64,000 nucleotides of DNA from Mangrovibacterium diazotrophicum (GCF_003610535.1 NZ_RAPN01000001.1:1599320-1663319), one strand, 5' to 3'. Numbered from the stretch's first letter, positions 8,971 through 19,454 are shown. Notes: generated by a model not told the origin, from the letters alone. Translations and numbers: made by a program.

Positions 8971-9040
8971 TGCCAAACACCTTAATTCACGGGACTTTCA
9001 CTCAACTTCTGCTCTGTCGAACCCGAGATAAATCCCCCGT

Positions 9041-11791
9041 TTAAAATTCGACTTCCACGCAATATTCCGGAACCAAATTCACCGATTTCACAGAAACGTT
9101 TGTCGCCGCTTCCTTAGCCGCCGCATCATCAAAATACACCCGAGCGTTGATTGGCAGCGGACTAATTTCCAATTTCAGTGGCTGACCATCCAGCGATAGG
9201 TGAAGTCGGTTGAGCCCAATCTCCCATAAATCGCCGCTGTAAAAGTTGTCGGCCACCAACAGTTGATTGAAATACAGCTTCCCTTTGTCGCCGGTATAGT
9301 CAATTTGCATGTACACATTATTCAGGCCATCGGCATAACCTTCGGGCAAACTGAATTCATAGTGTTGATTCGCCAATTGTTCCGTTCCGCTAATTTCAAG
9401 TCGATCAACCTGTTCCGGCGCAGAAAAACCTCCAAAGCCGGTTGAGAAACTGGGATAGATATACGAATCCCGCATCAACCAAGCCTGGTTCGTGGCAAAC
9501 GTAACCCGATTCGAGTTTAAATGTTCCACCTGCAGTTCTGCCGCAAAGGCTTTATCGCCGGCTTCAAACGGAAAATCCAGCATCAGTTTATTTTCGCCTT
9601 TTTGCGTGTAACCGGTTACATCCAGTACCGTTAATTGCCCGGGCACTACCACTTGGTTCACCCAGCGATTGTTCAGCTGAACTTTGCACTCCGTTTCGGC
9701 ATAAATCAGGAGTTCAGCGCGCTTTACTTCCGACGGATTATTCAAACTGAATTCTTTCAGGAAAAAACGGTGAAGCAGGATGCTTTTGCTGTCCAACTCA
9801 TCTACAGCCGATGTTTTCAGGAAAGTCGCGTTCTTAAGTGGCTCAACTTTTTCAACTTCAAGCTGTAGCTTTTTCTCGGGTAGTTGATATTCGTATTTTT
9901 CGAAGTTTTGATCGCCTTCGGCATTCAGTTTCAACACAGAAATATTCGGGTTCGTATCGAAAGCGTAGACTTTACCTTGATTGGCATACAAATCAGCATC
10001 GGACACGAAAATAGCTTTTTCACCATTTTCGAGATCCAGCAGCCAGCTATTCAAAGCTTCCGCTTTCGACAACACAATAATCTTTTGCGTGCTTCCGTCT
10101 GCTCCTTTCATAGTAATTTCGCAATCAACACCCGGCTTCAGGCCGCTCACCACATAGTTACCATCTTTCTCTTTTACTTTACCCGTACTGGCAGTTACGC
10201 TGCTTAAGCCTGCAGCTTTCAGGCTAAATTCGGGCGATGCAGCGGCATCTTCTATAAAAATCCATTTGTCACCTACCTGGCAAAGTGGTTGCGCCGTGGC
10301 GTAGTTCAAACTGATATTTCCCAAGGCAAAATTCATTGGCCACATAAAAATTGCGCCATCCGAAATAGTAACGGGTTTCGATGGAAATGTTACCGTTCCA
10401 CCGGCCAACTTCACTTCGAACTGAACACCTTTCAATGCCTCCAAGTCGTGATGGCGGAAATAGTTCATACCAAAAACGAAAGCTGATTCACCTGATGATC
10501 GAACCACATACTGAAAGTCCGCATTATCTTCGGGAAACACCGGGACCATGGGTGCCAAGCGGTCACCAAATTCATGCAAAAAGTAATGTAGTTTTTTCAC
10601 CTCGTGGTAGGGGCTATTCAAGCGACCGGACTCGTTTATCGCCGCCTGAAAATCGTAGGAAATTACCGGGTTGGTATTGTAGTAACCACTTTCTTCGCGG
10701 TTTTCTTCCAGGGTTGTTAACTGCCCCAACGGGTTAGTGCCACCGGCAAACATGTAGTAACCGGGCAGGTTGCTCCCCGATCCCATTTTGGCCATAATCA
10801 GTGCCAAACCATCACGCGACCCGATTTGCAACCGGCGGTGATCGGTATTCATATTTCCAACACCTATTTCGCAGGTGAAGTACGGATAAGCGTCGTAATC
10901 AATGTAAGCCTCGCGGTCCTTTTGCACATTGTCGCCAACGGCATCGGTATCCCGGTATTTTTTGAACAGGAAGTCCTTTTTGTCTTCGTTGCGTCGCAGG
11001 TTATCGGCCCAGGGAGCATCCGGATACGCAGCCCACAGTGGAATTACTTCCATGGGAGGAACCGAGCCGTTTTGCCAACCGGTAACGGTGTACAGCGGGG
11101 TGTCGAAACCATATTTCTTCGCAGTTTCTTTCAACCATAGAATGTGCGCTTCGCCACCTTTTCCTTTGCGGTACTCATTTTCCAGCTGAACACCGATGAT
11201 CGGGCCACCGTCTTTGTACATCAAACCTTGTAACTGCAGGCCAACCTGTTTGTACCATTCATCGGCATAATGCTGATAAACCGGATCGTTCGAACGATCT
11301 TTGATATTTTTTTTCGTCAGAATCCAATCGGGCGTACCCCCATTGCGCACCTCGGCATGACACCAGGGGCCAATGCGGGGGTAAAAGTACAAATCATGTT
11401 TTGCACAGAGTTTCGCAAATTCGCGGATATTTTTATTACCGCTCCAATCAAACTGCCCTTCTATTTCCTCATGATGATTCCAGAGGGCATAGGCCGCAAT
11501 GATGTTCACACCACCAGCCTTCATCTTCAGCAATACATCTTCCCACTGTTCCGTTGGAATACGCGAGTAGTGCACCTCTCCCATCACCGGAATAATTGGC
11601 TTTCCGTTTAGTGTCAGGTAGTGGTTATTCACTTCCAGCGTTTTGCCTTCTGGGCCGGGATTTCCCATTTTTAGTTGCCCGGATACCACCTTTGAACTGG
11701 CCTTCGACGCATCGATGCGCTTCAGGTTTTGTGCTCCGCTGGTTCCGTATCCAATTAAAATCAGTAGTATCGAAAAGAAGATGTATCTCAT
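9041..11791 (-). CDS. GH35 beta-galactosidase
   Basis: Predicted retaining exo-beta-galactosidase of glycoside hydrolase family 35. A Sec signal peptide (residues 1-20, ending SGA-Q) points to the periplasm. The family opening LNGKPIIPVMGEVHYSRIP and a TIM barrel follow. The likely acid/base is Glu206 in GVQLENEY and the likely nucleophile Glu308 in FTCEIG. The C-terminal half (about 600-916) is beta-sandwich, as in family members with jelly-roll domains. At 916 residues it is somewhat long for the family. It lies 41 nt after the DUF5107 gene in the same direction, with the sigma gene next. Together with GH2 and GH28 it suggests removal of beta-galactosyl residues from a pectic or arabinogalactan-like glycan. 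Confidence 0.9.
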   Translation of the reverse strand: MRYIFFSILLILIGYGTSGAQNLKRIDASKASSKVVSGQLKMGNPGPEGKTLEVNNHYLTLNGKPIIPVMGEVHYSRIPTEQWEDVLLKMKAGGVNIIAAYALWNHHEEIEGQFDWSGNKNIREFAKLCAKHDLYFYPRIGPWCHAEVRNGGTPDWILTKKNIKDRSNDPVYQHYADEWYKQVGLQLQGLMYKDGGPIIGVQLENEYRKGKGGEAHILWLKETAKKYGFDTPLYTVTGWQNGSVPPMEVIPLWAAYPDAPWADNLRRNEDKKDFLFKKYRDTDAVGDNVQKDREAYIDYDAYPYFTCEIGVGNMNTDHRRLQIGSRDGLALIMAKMGSGSNLPGYYMFAGGTNPLGQLTTLEENREESGYYNTNPVISYDFQAAINESGRLNSPYHEVKKLHYFLHEFGDRLAPMVPVFPEDNADFQYVVRSSGESAFVFGMNYFRHHDLEALKGVQFEVKLAGGTVTFPSKPVTISDGAIFMWPMNFALGNISLNYATAQPLCQVGDKWIFIEDAAASPEFSLKAAGLSSVTASTGKVKEKDGNYVVSGLKPGVDCEITMKGADGSTQKIIVLSKAEALNSWLLDLENGEKAIFVSDADLYANQGKVYAFDTNPNISVLKLNAEGDQNFEKYEYQLPEKKLQLEVEKVEPLKNATFLKTSAVDELDSKSILLHRFFLKEFSLNNPSEVKRAELLIYAETECKVQLNNRWVNQVVVPGQLTVLDVTGYTQKGENKLMLDFPFEAGDKAFAAELQVEHLNSNRVTFATNQAWLMRDSYIYPSFSTGFGGFSAPEQVDRLEISGTEQLANQHYEFSLPEGYADGLNNVYMQIDYTGDKGKLYFNQLLVADNFYSGDLWEIGLNRLHLSLDGQPLKLEISPLPINARVYFDDAAAKEAATNVSVKSVNLVPEYCVEVEF

Positions 11792-11832
11792 AATGGTTCG
11801 GTTGAATAGATTTTAAAGCTTGTTTCAGGCAA

Positions 11833-14800
11833 TCAATGTGAATGCACTTCGGCTAATTCCATAGCCAGATCAATTGCCCCAACATGCATTGAATTTAACT
11901 CCAATATTTCTTTCGTCAGCGCCATAGACGCTTTATGATTTCCAAGGCCCAATTCTGCCAATGCGATCAGAAACTTCGCATCGGTTGTATTTCGTTTTTG
12001 CAGATTGTCTTCAAAAACCAGCAGCAGTGGTAACGAAGTCGCAAAATAGTCAATCTGTACTTTCTCCTTCAGCTTGGCTTCAGCGAATGCTTTTATATTT
12101 TTCAGCAAATCTTCTGTTTCTGCCGCTTTACCCAGTTCCTTTAGCGAAAGTGCCTTGTAGTACGACAACTCGGAGTAAGCACTCACGGCCATGTCAATAA
12201 AGTCGCCCTCCTCTTCGGTACTGGCGGTAAAACGAGCTTGTGCACTATCTTTTAAGTTCAAGGCTTTCAGCGCCATTCCTTTCCAATAGTTGATGTGTGC
12301 CACTGCCTGCAAGGGGTGGTACTTCTCGCCCAGGTTATCCGGTGTTTCCACCGACTTCCGGAAATAGTCTAAAGCAACTTCCGCATCTCCTGCAACCAAC
12401 GCTGTCTGCCCCAATTTCAGGCACGCGTAAGTATACTGCCGCAACACCTGGCCTTCACCACCTTCCCAGGGGTGGAAGTTGCGGTTCTCCATCAAATCCA
12501 AGGCTTTTTCATAGTCGCCATTGAAATTGTATAGCGCAGCCAGTTCAACAGAAAAGTCATCGCGGGTTGTAATTTGATCCAGAATCGGCAGTAAGCTTTC
12601 CAGGCGATCTTTCGGATCATCATTCAATTTTTTGCGCAACTGGTCGTATTCATACCGAACTCGCATATCGTTTGGAGCGAGCTCCACCGCTTTTTGGAAC
12701 GCTTGTCTGGCTTTGTCTCCATCCTCAAAAGTATTCCAGTAAGCGATACCCAAGTTCCGGTATAAAGTTCCGTAACTGCTGCCGGCATCCGCTGCCATTT
12801 CCCAAACGCGAATGGCATCCTTGTGGCGTTTCAGGTTGAAGTAATAGTTCCCCAGCCCGAAAGCAGCAACCGTATTTTCAGAATCGACTTGCAAAGCCCA
12901 CTCCAACACCAATTGCTCGTAGATGCGCGAAGGGAACACATAATCACAGGAAGCTGTTTTTGCCAATTTAAGCGTTTCAGCAGCATTGGAAGATTCGCCA
13001 TTCTGCTGGTACAACCAGGCCAGAGTGAACTCTGTCATGACTGACTCGGCCATTGGATTCGGCACTGCACACGCCGGAATTTCTTTTTCGTGATGCAATT
13101 CAATCACAGCTATGGCCTCCGCATAGAAACCAGCCTCTGCATAATCAAAAGCAATATCCAAAATGGTCTGGGCATCATTGCGCGACGATTGGATAAAGTC
13201 TGCATATTCAACAGATTTATTGGCCAATTCAAATTTCGCCCATTGATCCAACGCATCTGTTTTGAAAAGCTCAGTCAATGCGCTTTGTGCGGCTTCCTTA
13301 TTTCCCTGATGCTTCAACACAATGGCCTTTAAAATAGTCGCCTTGTTATTTTGACGATTGGTATCCAACGAAGCTTCCAAATGCTCCAAAGCGGTGTTAT
13401 AATCGCCCTTTAGGCAATCTATAGTCGCCAATTGGTAATATGCAGCTGCACGCCACTCAAAATTCCAGGTCGATTTGTAGAACAGTCCGTAAGCTTCGTC
13501 TTTACGTCCTTGTAACGAGCAAGCCAAACCACAGAAATAATGCGCCTCGCCCGATGCCGGGTTGGGATGATAAGTGGTCATGATCTCCATTGCGGTTCGT
13601 AAGTTCTGCTCGGCTTCAACAAACTTACCGTTCTTCAATTCGACACGCCCCAATGCAATGTATGATTTGTAGCTTTTCGGATCTTTTTTGATCGCTTCGC
13701 GCCAGTAAGGTTCCGGGTAGCGGGTTGGGTGACGATACAACTCCAGGTGCTCACCAATTAATTCCAGCTCGTTGGCACTTTCAACCTCGTGCGGTTGCTT
13801 GGGCTCAAACGCCAGTTTGCGATTCCGCTCCTTGCTGATCTCACGATGGTGATAGGCAATTAATTCCTTTCCTTGTTCATCCAATACGATCAGGGAAATT
13901 GAATTTTCCTGCCCGGCTTCAATTTGGATGGAATTGTCTTTCCAGGGTTGTTCAGGTGATATGCTTTGTTTGTCGAATACTTTTTTCCCGTTTCCGATAA
14001 GCAGGATGAATTGCAGATTTTCAAATTTACGGCTACCGGCAACTCCCAAATCCAGTTTATTGCCTTGCTGAATTTCCAAACGGATTGCCAAATCTTTGTT
14101 CGCATTTTGGACCGGCCCCAGTTTTTTGTAGCTCCACCAGAATTGTGAGAAAGTCTTGGTTTCGTATGGCAACAGGTAGGTAAAGTCCGGTTGATTATCG
14201 GTATAAACTCCGGCCATCAACTCGAAATACGGGCCACCTTCGTCAGTCAACTCGCGATCCCAGGCACGACCAAAGGCTTCATTCCCCCAGGTCCACTGCT
14301 TTTTACCGGGAGCGATATGACGATTGGCAACATGCACAAATCCACCATCTTCTTTAAAGTCATAGCCGCCGAAGAAATCGTATTTAGTGTCGCAAACCAT
14401 GTAACTGGTTGGCACCGGAATATTATTGTAGTTACGCAAATCATTTTTGCCTTGTCGTTCGTGATAAGGAATGCCGTAGTAATCGTTCTCCGCCAAAGGG
14501 AAACTACTTTGAGCACGCACCGCGTGGTCTGCCACGTAATGCACATCAGGCGGGAAAAAGCTCTGGTAATCGCCATGCACTTCAACAGCCACGTTGGCCC
14601 ACCAAAGGAAAGTTTGCGTTAGCGGCGTGCGGTTAAACAGGCGTCCGCGCAATTCAATCAACGCGCTGTTCGGGCGAATCCGAATTCCGTGCATCCCTTT
14701 CAACCGGTACATCGGATCATATTCCGACATCCAGATTGTTTTGGCGCCATCAGCTTCCTCATCAATGTAAACATCTGTTGGCAAATAGGTTCCTGGACGG

Positions 14801-15168
14801 TGGTGCTGCGGCCAGTTAAACTCCACACCTCCACTGATCCATGGCCCGGCCAAACCAACCAAAGCCGGTTTGATCACCTTTTGCTGGTAGAAAAAATTGT
14901 AGTTATTGTTGGCTTTATCCTGAGCTTCGAAAATACGCCCCCCGATTTCGGGAAGCATCACCATTTTCACAAACTCATTCTCCAAAATCGCTGCCTGGTA
15001 CTCTTTATCCACTTTGTGATCGTACACTTTGTCGATAAAAGGCACCGGGTATACTTTACCGGATGAGCCCTGGTAAACCCTTTTTTCGAAAAAAACCGGG
15101 TTAATTTCTGACTTTCCTAACTCGTAAGTTGGAATGATCAACTTCTCGAGCGATGCTTTTGCGTTCAT
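11833..15168 (-). CDS. DUF5107 and tetratricopeptide-repeat protein
   Basis: Large protein of 1111 residues. The first 370 or so match DUF5107, a beta-sandwich resembling aldose-epimerase/mutarotase-like folds. It contains MLPEIGGRIFEAQDKANNNY, SGGVEFNWPQHH and a later W-rich TKTFSQFWWSY segment. The remainder is a long series of tetratricopeptide helices (for example YRNLGIAYWNTFEDGDKARQ). No signal peptide is visible, so it is probably cytoplasmic, unlike its enzyme neighbours. Its ATG overlaps the stop of the upstream GH2 gene (TAATG), implying translational coupling. DUF5107 proteins recur in PULs, but I know of no settled function. A sugar-binding or sugar-modifying activity is inference. 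Confidence 0.8.
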   Translation of the reverse strand: MNAKASLEKLIIPTYELGKSEINPVFFEKRVYQGSSGKVYPVPFIDKVYDHKVDKEYQAAILENEFVKMVMLPEIGGRIFEAQDKANNNYNFFYQQKVIKPALVGLAGPWISGGVEFNWPQHHRPGTYLPTDVYIDEEADGAKTIWMSEYDPMYRLKGMHGIRIRPNSALIELRGRLFNRTPLTQTFLWWANVAVEVHGDYQSFFPPDVHYVADHAVRAQSSFPLAENDYYGIPYHERQGKNDLRNYNNIPVPTSYMVCDTKYDFFGGYDFKEDGGFVHVANRHIAPGKKQWTWGNEAFGRAWDRELTDEGGPYFELMAGVYTDNQPDFTYLLPYETKTFSQFWWSYKKLGPVQNANKDLAIRLEIQQGNKLDLGVAGSRKFENLQFILLIGNGKKVFDKQSISPEQPWKDNSIQIEAGQENSISLIVLDEQGKELIAYHHREISKERNRKLAFEPKQPHEVESANELELIGEHLELYRHPTRYPEPYWREAIKKDPKSYKSYIALGRVELKNGKFVEAEQNLRTAMEIMTTYHPNPASGEAHYFCGLACSLQGRKDEAYGLFYKSTWNFEWRAAAYYQLATIDCLKGDYNTALEHLEASLDTNRQNNKATILKAIVLKHQGNKEAAQSALTELFKTDALDQWAKFELANKSVEYADFIQSSRNDAQTILDIAFDYAEAGFYAEAIAVIELHHEKEIPACAVPNPMAESVMTEFTLAWLYQQNGESSNAAETLKLAKTASCDYVFPSRIYEQLVLEWALQVDSENTVAAFGLGNYYFNLKRHKDAIRVWEMAADAGSSYGTLYRNLGIAYWNTFEDGDKARQAFQKAVELAPNDMRVRYEYDQLRKKLNDDPKDRLESLLPILDQITTRDDFSVELAALYNFNGDYEKALDLMENRNFHPWEGGEGQVLRQYTYACLKLGQTALVAGDAEVALDYFRKSVETPDNLGEKYHPLQAVAHINYWKGMALKALNLKDSAQARFTASTEEEGDFIDMAVSAYSELSYYKALSLKELGKAAETEDLLKNIKAFAEAKLKEKVQIDYFATSLPLLLVFEDNLQKRNTTDAKFLIALAELGLGNHKASMALTKEILELNSMHVGAIDLAMELAEVHSH

Positions 15169-18056
15169 TATTTCTTCTGAGTTTTTTGAGTAGTAGGTTT
15201 CAGTTCGTCAGGCGTTCCTTTGGTGTACAAATTCACACCCTGGCGATCTTTCTTTTCAAACAGTTCCAGGATCACTGCCGCATCCAATTCATATTTGGGC
15301 TGGAATGATGTGGAATTCATATAGTTCACAAGGCTTTGACGCAGCTGAGCTGACGCCGGCCCGTTAGTAGTTTCGATATTTAGCGTAGTAACAAGCAGTT
15401 TTCCATTCCCCACTTTGGCCTCGAACAATTGGGCTAGGCGGCGGCTCAAAAACCAGGTATCAATGGGTTGAACGATGGGACGGAACGCAGGCGGGAAACT
15501 GTCAATGCACATCACCTGCTGGCCGTTTACGATTTCCCACCACTGGTAGTCGCTATGGTAGGATGTTGGGAAGTCTTTCAAAGCCGGATGATCTTCCTGC
15601 ACCCAAATTCCGGTGGTGTGCGGAGGCCGCATTTTAAACCAGGAAGTATTCCAAAATACTGGTGTGAAATTAGCCACGATGTCTTTCCCATTTTCAATTT
15701 TACCCGAGGCATCGAGCAACACAGAAGCTCCGGCATCCAGTTTTTCCATCGCAGCTTGATCCAGCTTATCGGTATAGTAAATATCATCTTTTTCAAGAGC
15801 CGATTGCTTGGCTGGGAAAACCCAAAAGTCCCAACTATTCATGAATCCAGCTACATCTACTTCCAATTTGCATTGAACGGCTTTTGACAGCTCATCCAAC
15901 GGAAAATCAAGTGTCCCCAACGTGCTCAATTGCCCGATTGTAATGGTCTGTGTTCCAAAATCACCGGTTGCCAAAGTATCTCCGCTTACTGTTGCAATGC
16001 TATAAGTTGGTATCACATCTTTCAAGTCTTCTGCTCCGTAATGCGAAACTGAAACCGGGAAATCCAGGCTTTCGTCATTTGTAAATACGAATTTCGGGAA
16101 CTCGGCCAATGGTACGGTTTCATTGCAGTAGCGACTAATTTCCTCTTTGGTAACATAGCCTTTTTCCTGCCAAAATACGTTGAGCATACCAATGATGGCG
16201 CTACCCTGTCCGGGGAAATCGTTCAGGCCTAACAATTGAAAACCATCCAGCGTTGTAGTCCGGAACTCGGCTTCAATTTCAGCTTTATAGCAAAGTGCCT
16301 GCAGCTTTCCGGAAGCCATCAGGAAATCGTGAGCCTGATCGCCCATATGATTGTCCTCCAGTATCCCTTTGAACATTTCAAAGTTCTTGGCTTTATACAC
16401 ACCTGTATATTTTTCGATCTCCGAGAAATCGGGGAACACACAGTACTGTCCCATTTCGTGCGTTACGTAGGGTCGGCTCTCGTCGGCAATGCGCTCGTCG
16501 TAGTTGAATGTTGCATTGGGTTGAAGGTTGAACGGAAGTCCGCGCGGAATAGAGCGCACCAGGTATTCACTTTCGGGGTTCACGCTCCAGCTACGCCCAA
16601 TTGCGGCAGCCGTGTAGATCCGACGCGGATCTTTACTTTTCCATTTTTGCAAGTCTTTATCCAGAAAAGGCACATAGTTTCCGTAAGGTTCATTACAGTA
16701 GGCATACATCACAAAGGAAGGGTGGTTACCGTAGGCTTTAATGATGCGCTCGGTTTCGGCCACGATATAATCATCAGTCGGACGGCCATCGCCCAGCGAA
16801 GTGCCATGGTTGGGCCAACTAGCCGCTTCGGGCTGAACGTACATTCCCAACTCATCAGCAGCAATAAAAGCAGCTTCGGGCGGGCAATGCGAGTGAAAAC
16901 GAATATGGTTTAAGCCGCTCTCCTTGCAGGTTTGCATGATTGCCTTCCACGACTCCACATCAGTTGGCGGATAGCCGGTTAATGGAAAGGTATTGCACTC
17001 CAATGTTCCGCGCATGAATACGGGACGGCCGTTCACCAGGATTTTGCCATCGGCAATTTCAACTTTTCGCATACCGAATGTTTGCTGAAGCTCATCGGTT
17101 TCCATTCCGGCTGCTTCAAGCGTTGCGGTCATTTCATACAAATTCGGGCTAAACTCGTCCCAAAGTTTGACGTCGTCCCCCATATCGTATTCCACTTCCA
17201 GCACTTTTCCACCAGCTGAAAATTGAGCCTTCTGGCTGACCATTGGCAATGTTTTCGCGTCACCAGTCTTCAGTCGGGCCTGCAAATGCACTTCAGCATC
17301 AACAGCGCTGCCATCTTCCGTTTTCAACTGAATGATTGCCTTAACCGTTTTCGTTTCGATATTCGGAAAAAGCTGCATATCTGCGATGTACAAAGGCGAT
17401 CCGGCTTGCAAATATAGCTCGCCCACCATGCCATTCCAGTTGCCCTGCGTGTGATCTGAGACACTGTGTGAATCAGGGCCAACATTGATTGAATCGGTGC
17501 GATTGTCCACACAAACGGTGATGAAATTGCTACCGGTTTTTAGCAGCTTAGTCACATCGTAATCATGGGGCGTGGAAAGGCTATTTTCGTATCCGGCCTT
17601 TTGATCGTTCACCCAAACCGAGGTTTGCCAGTGCGGGCGTTCCAGGTGTAATACGACCCGTTTACCCGACCAGTTTTCGGGCACTGTAACTTCTTTACGG
17701 TACCAGGCTGCTCCTTTGTAATATTTATTTGGCGTCAACCAAAATGGAAATTTCACATCTCCTGGCTGGCGATACTTTTCCAAAGCCGGATTGAAATAAA
17801 ACGAACTATCATATATCGTCCCAGTCCATGGGGTGTATAAATCGGGGATGTCTCCTTTATCATTTTCGGCCATAGAACCCGGCAACAAAACAGATTCCTT
17901 CAAATTTTCAGCATACCATTTTTCCGTTTTTCCCATGTCGGTAGGATCAGTTGCAAATTGCCATTCGCCGGACAAATCAATGCGATTGTCCGAGTTTGGA
18001 GCACAAGCTGCCAATACCAATAGCGGGAATAACCAGGCCAGGATAGATCGTTTCAT
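15168..18056 (-). CDS. GH2-family glycoside hydrolase lipoprotein
   Basis: Predicted retaining exo-glycosidase of family 2. A lipoprotein signal (LLVLAAC-A, Cys18) is followed by the jelly-roll sugar-binding domain (IDLSGEWQFATDP at 26-38; PHWQTSVWVNDQKAG), an immunoglobulin-like domain (about 220-335) and a TIM barrel (about 336-650). The probable acid/base is Glu456 in YCNEPYG and the nucleophile Glu534 in VTHEMGQY. A C-terminal extension to residue 962 is beta-rich. Family 2 includes beta-galactosidases, beta-mannosidases, beta-glucuronidases and others, and the sequence alone does not settle which. It overlaps the DUF5107 gene by one base and follows the MFS gene by 12 nt. Confidence 0.88.
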   Translation of the reverse strand: MKRSILAWLFPLLVLAACAPNSDNRIDLSGEWQFATDPTDMGKTEKWYAENLKESVLLPGSMAENDKGDIPDLYTPWTGTIYDSSFYFNPALEKYRQPGDVKFPFWLTPNKYYKGAAWYRKEVTVPENWSGKRVVLHLERPHWQTSVWVNDQKAGYENSLSTPHDYDVTKLLKTGSNFITVCVDNRTDSINVGPDSHSVSDHTQGNWNGMVGELYLQAGSPLYIADMQLFPNIETKTVKAIIQLKTEDGSAVDAEVHLQARLKTGDAKTLPMVSQKAQFSAGGKVLEVEYDMGDDVKLWDEFSPNLYEMTATLEAAGMETDELQQTFGMRKVEIADGKILVNGRPVFMRGTLECNTFPLTGYPPTDVESWKAIMQTCKESGLNHIRFHSHCPPEAAFIAADELGMYVQPEAASWPNHGTSLGDGRPTDDYIVAETERIIKAYGNHPSFVMYAYCNEPYGNYVPFLDKDLQKWKSKDPRRIYTAAAIGRSWSVNPESEYLVRSIPRGLPFNLQPNATFNYDERIADESRPYVTHEMGQYCVFPDFSEIEKYTGVYKAKNFEMFKGILEDNHMGDQAHDFLMASGKLQALCYKAEIEAEFRTTTLDGFQLLGLNDFPGQGSAIIGMLNVFWQEKGYVTKEEISRYCNETVPLAEFPKFVFTNDESLDFPVSVSHYGAEDLKDVIPTYSIATVSGDTLATGDFGTQTITIGQLSTLGTLDFPLDELSKAVQCKLEVDVAGFMNSWDFWVFPAKQSALEKDDIYYTDKLDQAAMEKLDAGASVLLDASGKIENGKDIVANFTPVFWNTSWFKMRPPHTTGIWVQEDHPALKDFPTSYHSDYQWWEIVNGQQVMCIDSFPPAFRPIVQPIDTWFLSRRLAQLFEAKVGNGKLLVTTLNIETTNGPASAQLRQSLVNYMNSTSFQPKYELDAAVILELFEKKDRQGVNLYTKGTPDELKPTTQKTQKK

Positions 18057-18068
18057 GAGGTCGGATAT

Positions 18069-19454
18069 TTAAAAGTTAGATTCAATTTCTTCGAGCGATT
18101 TACCTTTGGTTTCGGGCAATTTTTTCCAGATAAACAGGAAGCCTAAAAGGCAAATAAGGGCGTATAACCAGAATGTTCCGCCGGCTTTCAGCAGGTCATT
18201 CAAAATCGGGAACGAATAGGTGAGCACAAAACAGGCACTCCACAGCGCCGTAGTGGCAACCGCCATCGCTGCGCCGCGTAAGCGATTGGGAAAGATCTCC
18301 GAAAGTACCACCCAGGTAATCGGGGCCAATGTCATGGCATAAGTGGCAATGGCCAACAACACCAGGATCAACACAACAAAGCCTTGCAGTTCAAGAATGT
18401 AACTTCCGCCTAAAATAAAGTAGATTACAGCCAAACCACTTGAACCGATAATCATCAGTTTCCGTCTTCCCCAACTGTCAACGACTTTCATCGCCAACAA
18501 AGTGAAGATCAGATTAACAGCGCCAGTGATAATGATATTGAACAGCATATCGCCAACGGAATAGCCGGCGGCTGTGAAAATTTCTTCGGCATAATTAAAA
18601 ATGACATTGATACCGCACCATTGCTGAAACACAGCCAGCACAATTCCCAAGACCAGAATTGGTTTGATTTTAGGCGATAGCAATTCTTTCGTATCCACCT
18701 TTGACGGCGTATTCTTTAAGTTTTGTTCTATATTCTTCTCCTCTTCGGCCGCATAAGCATCACCGCCAATCCGGCTCAAAATTGCTTTTGCTTTGGAAAG
18801 ATTTCCTTTCTTAACCAGGTAGCGTGGACTCTCCGGAATAATGAAAGCCAGCAAAAAGAACAGCGATGCCGGAACCAACTCGGCCCAGAACATCCACCGC
18901 CAGCCCATTTGTCCATTCCACGAATTCAGGATCTCAACATCGGTAGCGCCCGCAGGTATGGCTTCAGCGATAAAATAGTTAACCGACTGCGCAGCCAAAA
19001 TCCCGATCACAATCGTTAACTGGTTCACCGATACCAAACGACCACGAATAGCCGCTGGTGAGATCTCGGCGATATACATGGGTGAAATGGCAGATGCCAG
19101 GCCAATACCCAGGCCGCCGACTAAGCGATAAAAAACAAAAGGGGTAAACTGGTCTACCATTCCGGTACCAAAGGCTGAAATGGTGAACAAAGCCGCAGCA
19201 ACCAGCAACGGAATTTTACGACCAAAGCGCTCGGCTAAATAGCCTGACGATACGGCGCCAAACAGGCAACCAATTAAGGCGCTGCTCATGGCCCAACCTT
19301 GGAGATACGGCGAATTGGCGATATCGAAAAATCGTTCGTAGAAAGGTTTTGCACCGCCAATAACCACCCAATCGTAACCGAAGAGCAGTCCTCCCATGGC
19401 AGAAACCAAGGTAATTCCTAAAATAAAAGGCTGATTAAATTTGTAGTGGTTCAC
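18069..19454 (-). CDS. MFS sugar porter (XylE/AraE type)
   Basis: Inner-membrane proton-coupled monosaccharide importer of the sugar porter family, with about 12 membrane segments. Visible signatures are GGLLFGYDWVVIGGA in segment 1, AERFGRK between segments 2 and 3, PESPRYLVKKG after segment 6, DSWGRRKL between segments 8 and 9, and the terminal PETKGKSLEEIE. Length 461 is typical. The frame starts with GTG, and the next Met is inside segment 1, so GTG is accepted. It heads the region 1 PUL and would take up a monosaccharide released by GH2/GH35/GH28. The 220-nt gap to the divergent araC-type gene should carry its promoter. Confidence 0.93.
   Translation of the reverse strand: MNHYKFNQPFILGITLVSAMGGLLFGYDWVVIGGAKPFYERFFDIANSPYLQGWAMSSALIGCLFGAVSSGYLAERFGRKIPLLVAAALFTISAFGTGMVDQFTPFVFYRLVGGLGIGLASAISPMYIAEISPAAIRGRLVSVNQLTIVIGILAAQSVNYFIAEAIPAGATDVEILNSWNGQMGWRWMFWAELVPASLFFLLAFIIPESPRYLVKKGNLSKAKAILSRIGGDAYAAEEEKNIEQNLKNTPSKVDTKELLSPKIKPILVLGIVLAVFQQWCGINVIFNYAEEIFTAAGYSVGDMLFNIIITGAVNLIFTLLAMKVVDSWGRRKLMIIGSSGLAVIYFILGGSYILELQGFVVLILVLLAIATYAMTLAPITWVVLSEIFPNRLRGAAMAVATTALWSACFVLTYSFPILNDLLKAGGTFWLYALICLLGFLFIWKKLPETKGKSLEEIESNF

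Noticed and set aside
16236-16913. 225-codon plus-strand frame inside the GH2 lipoprotein gene
   Set aside because: It is a shadow of the GH2 TIM barrel on the opposite strand and shows no recognisable domain.
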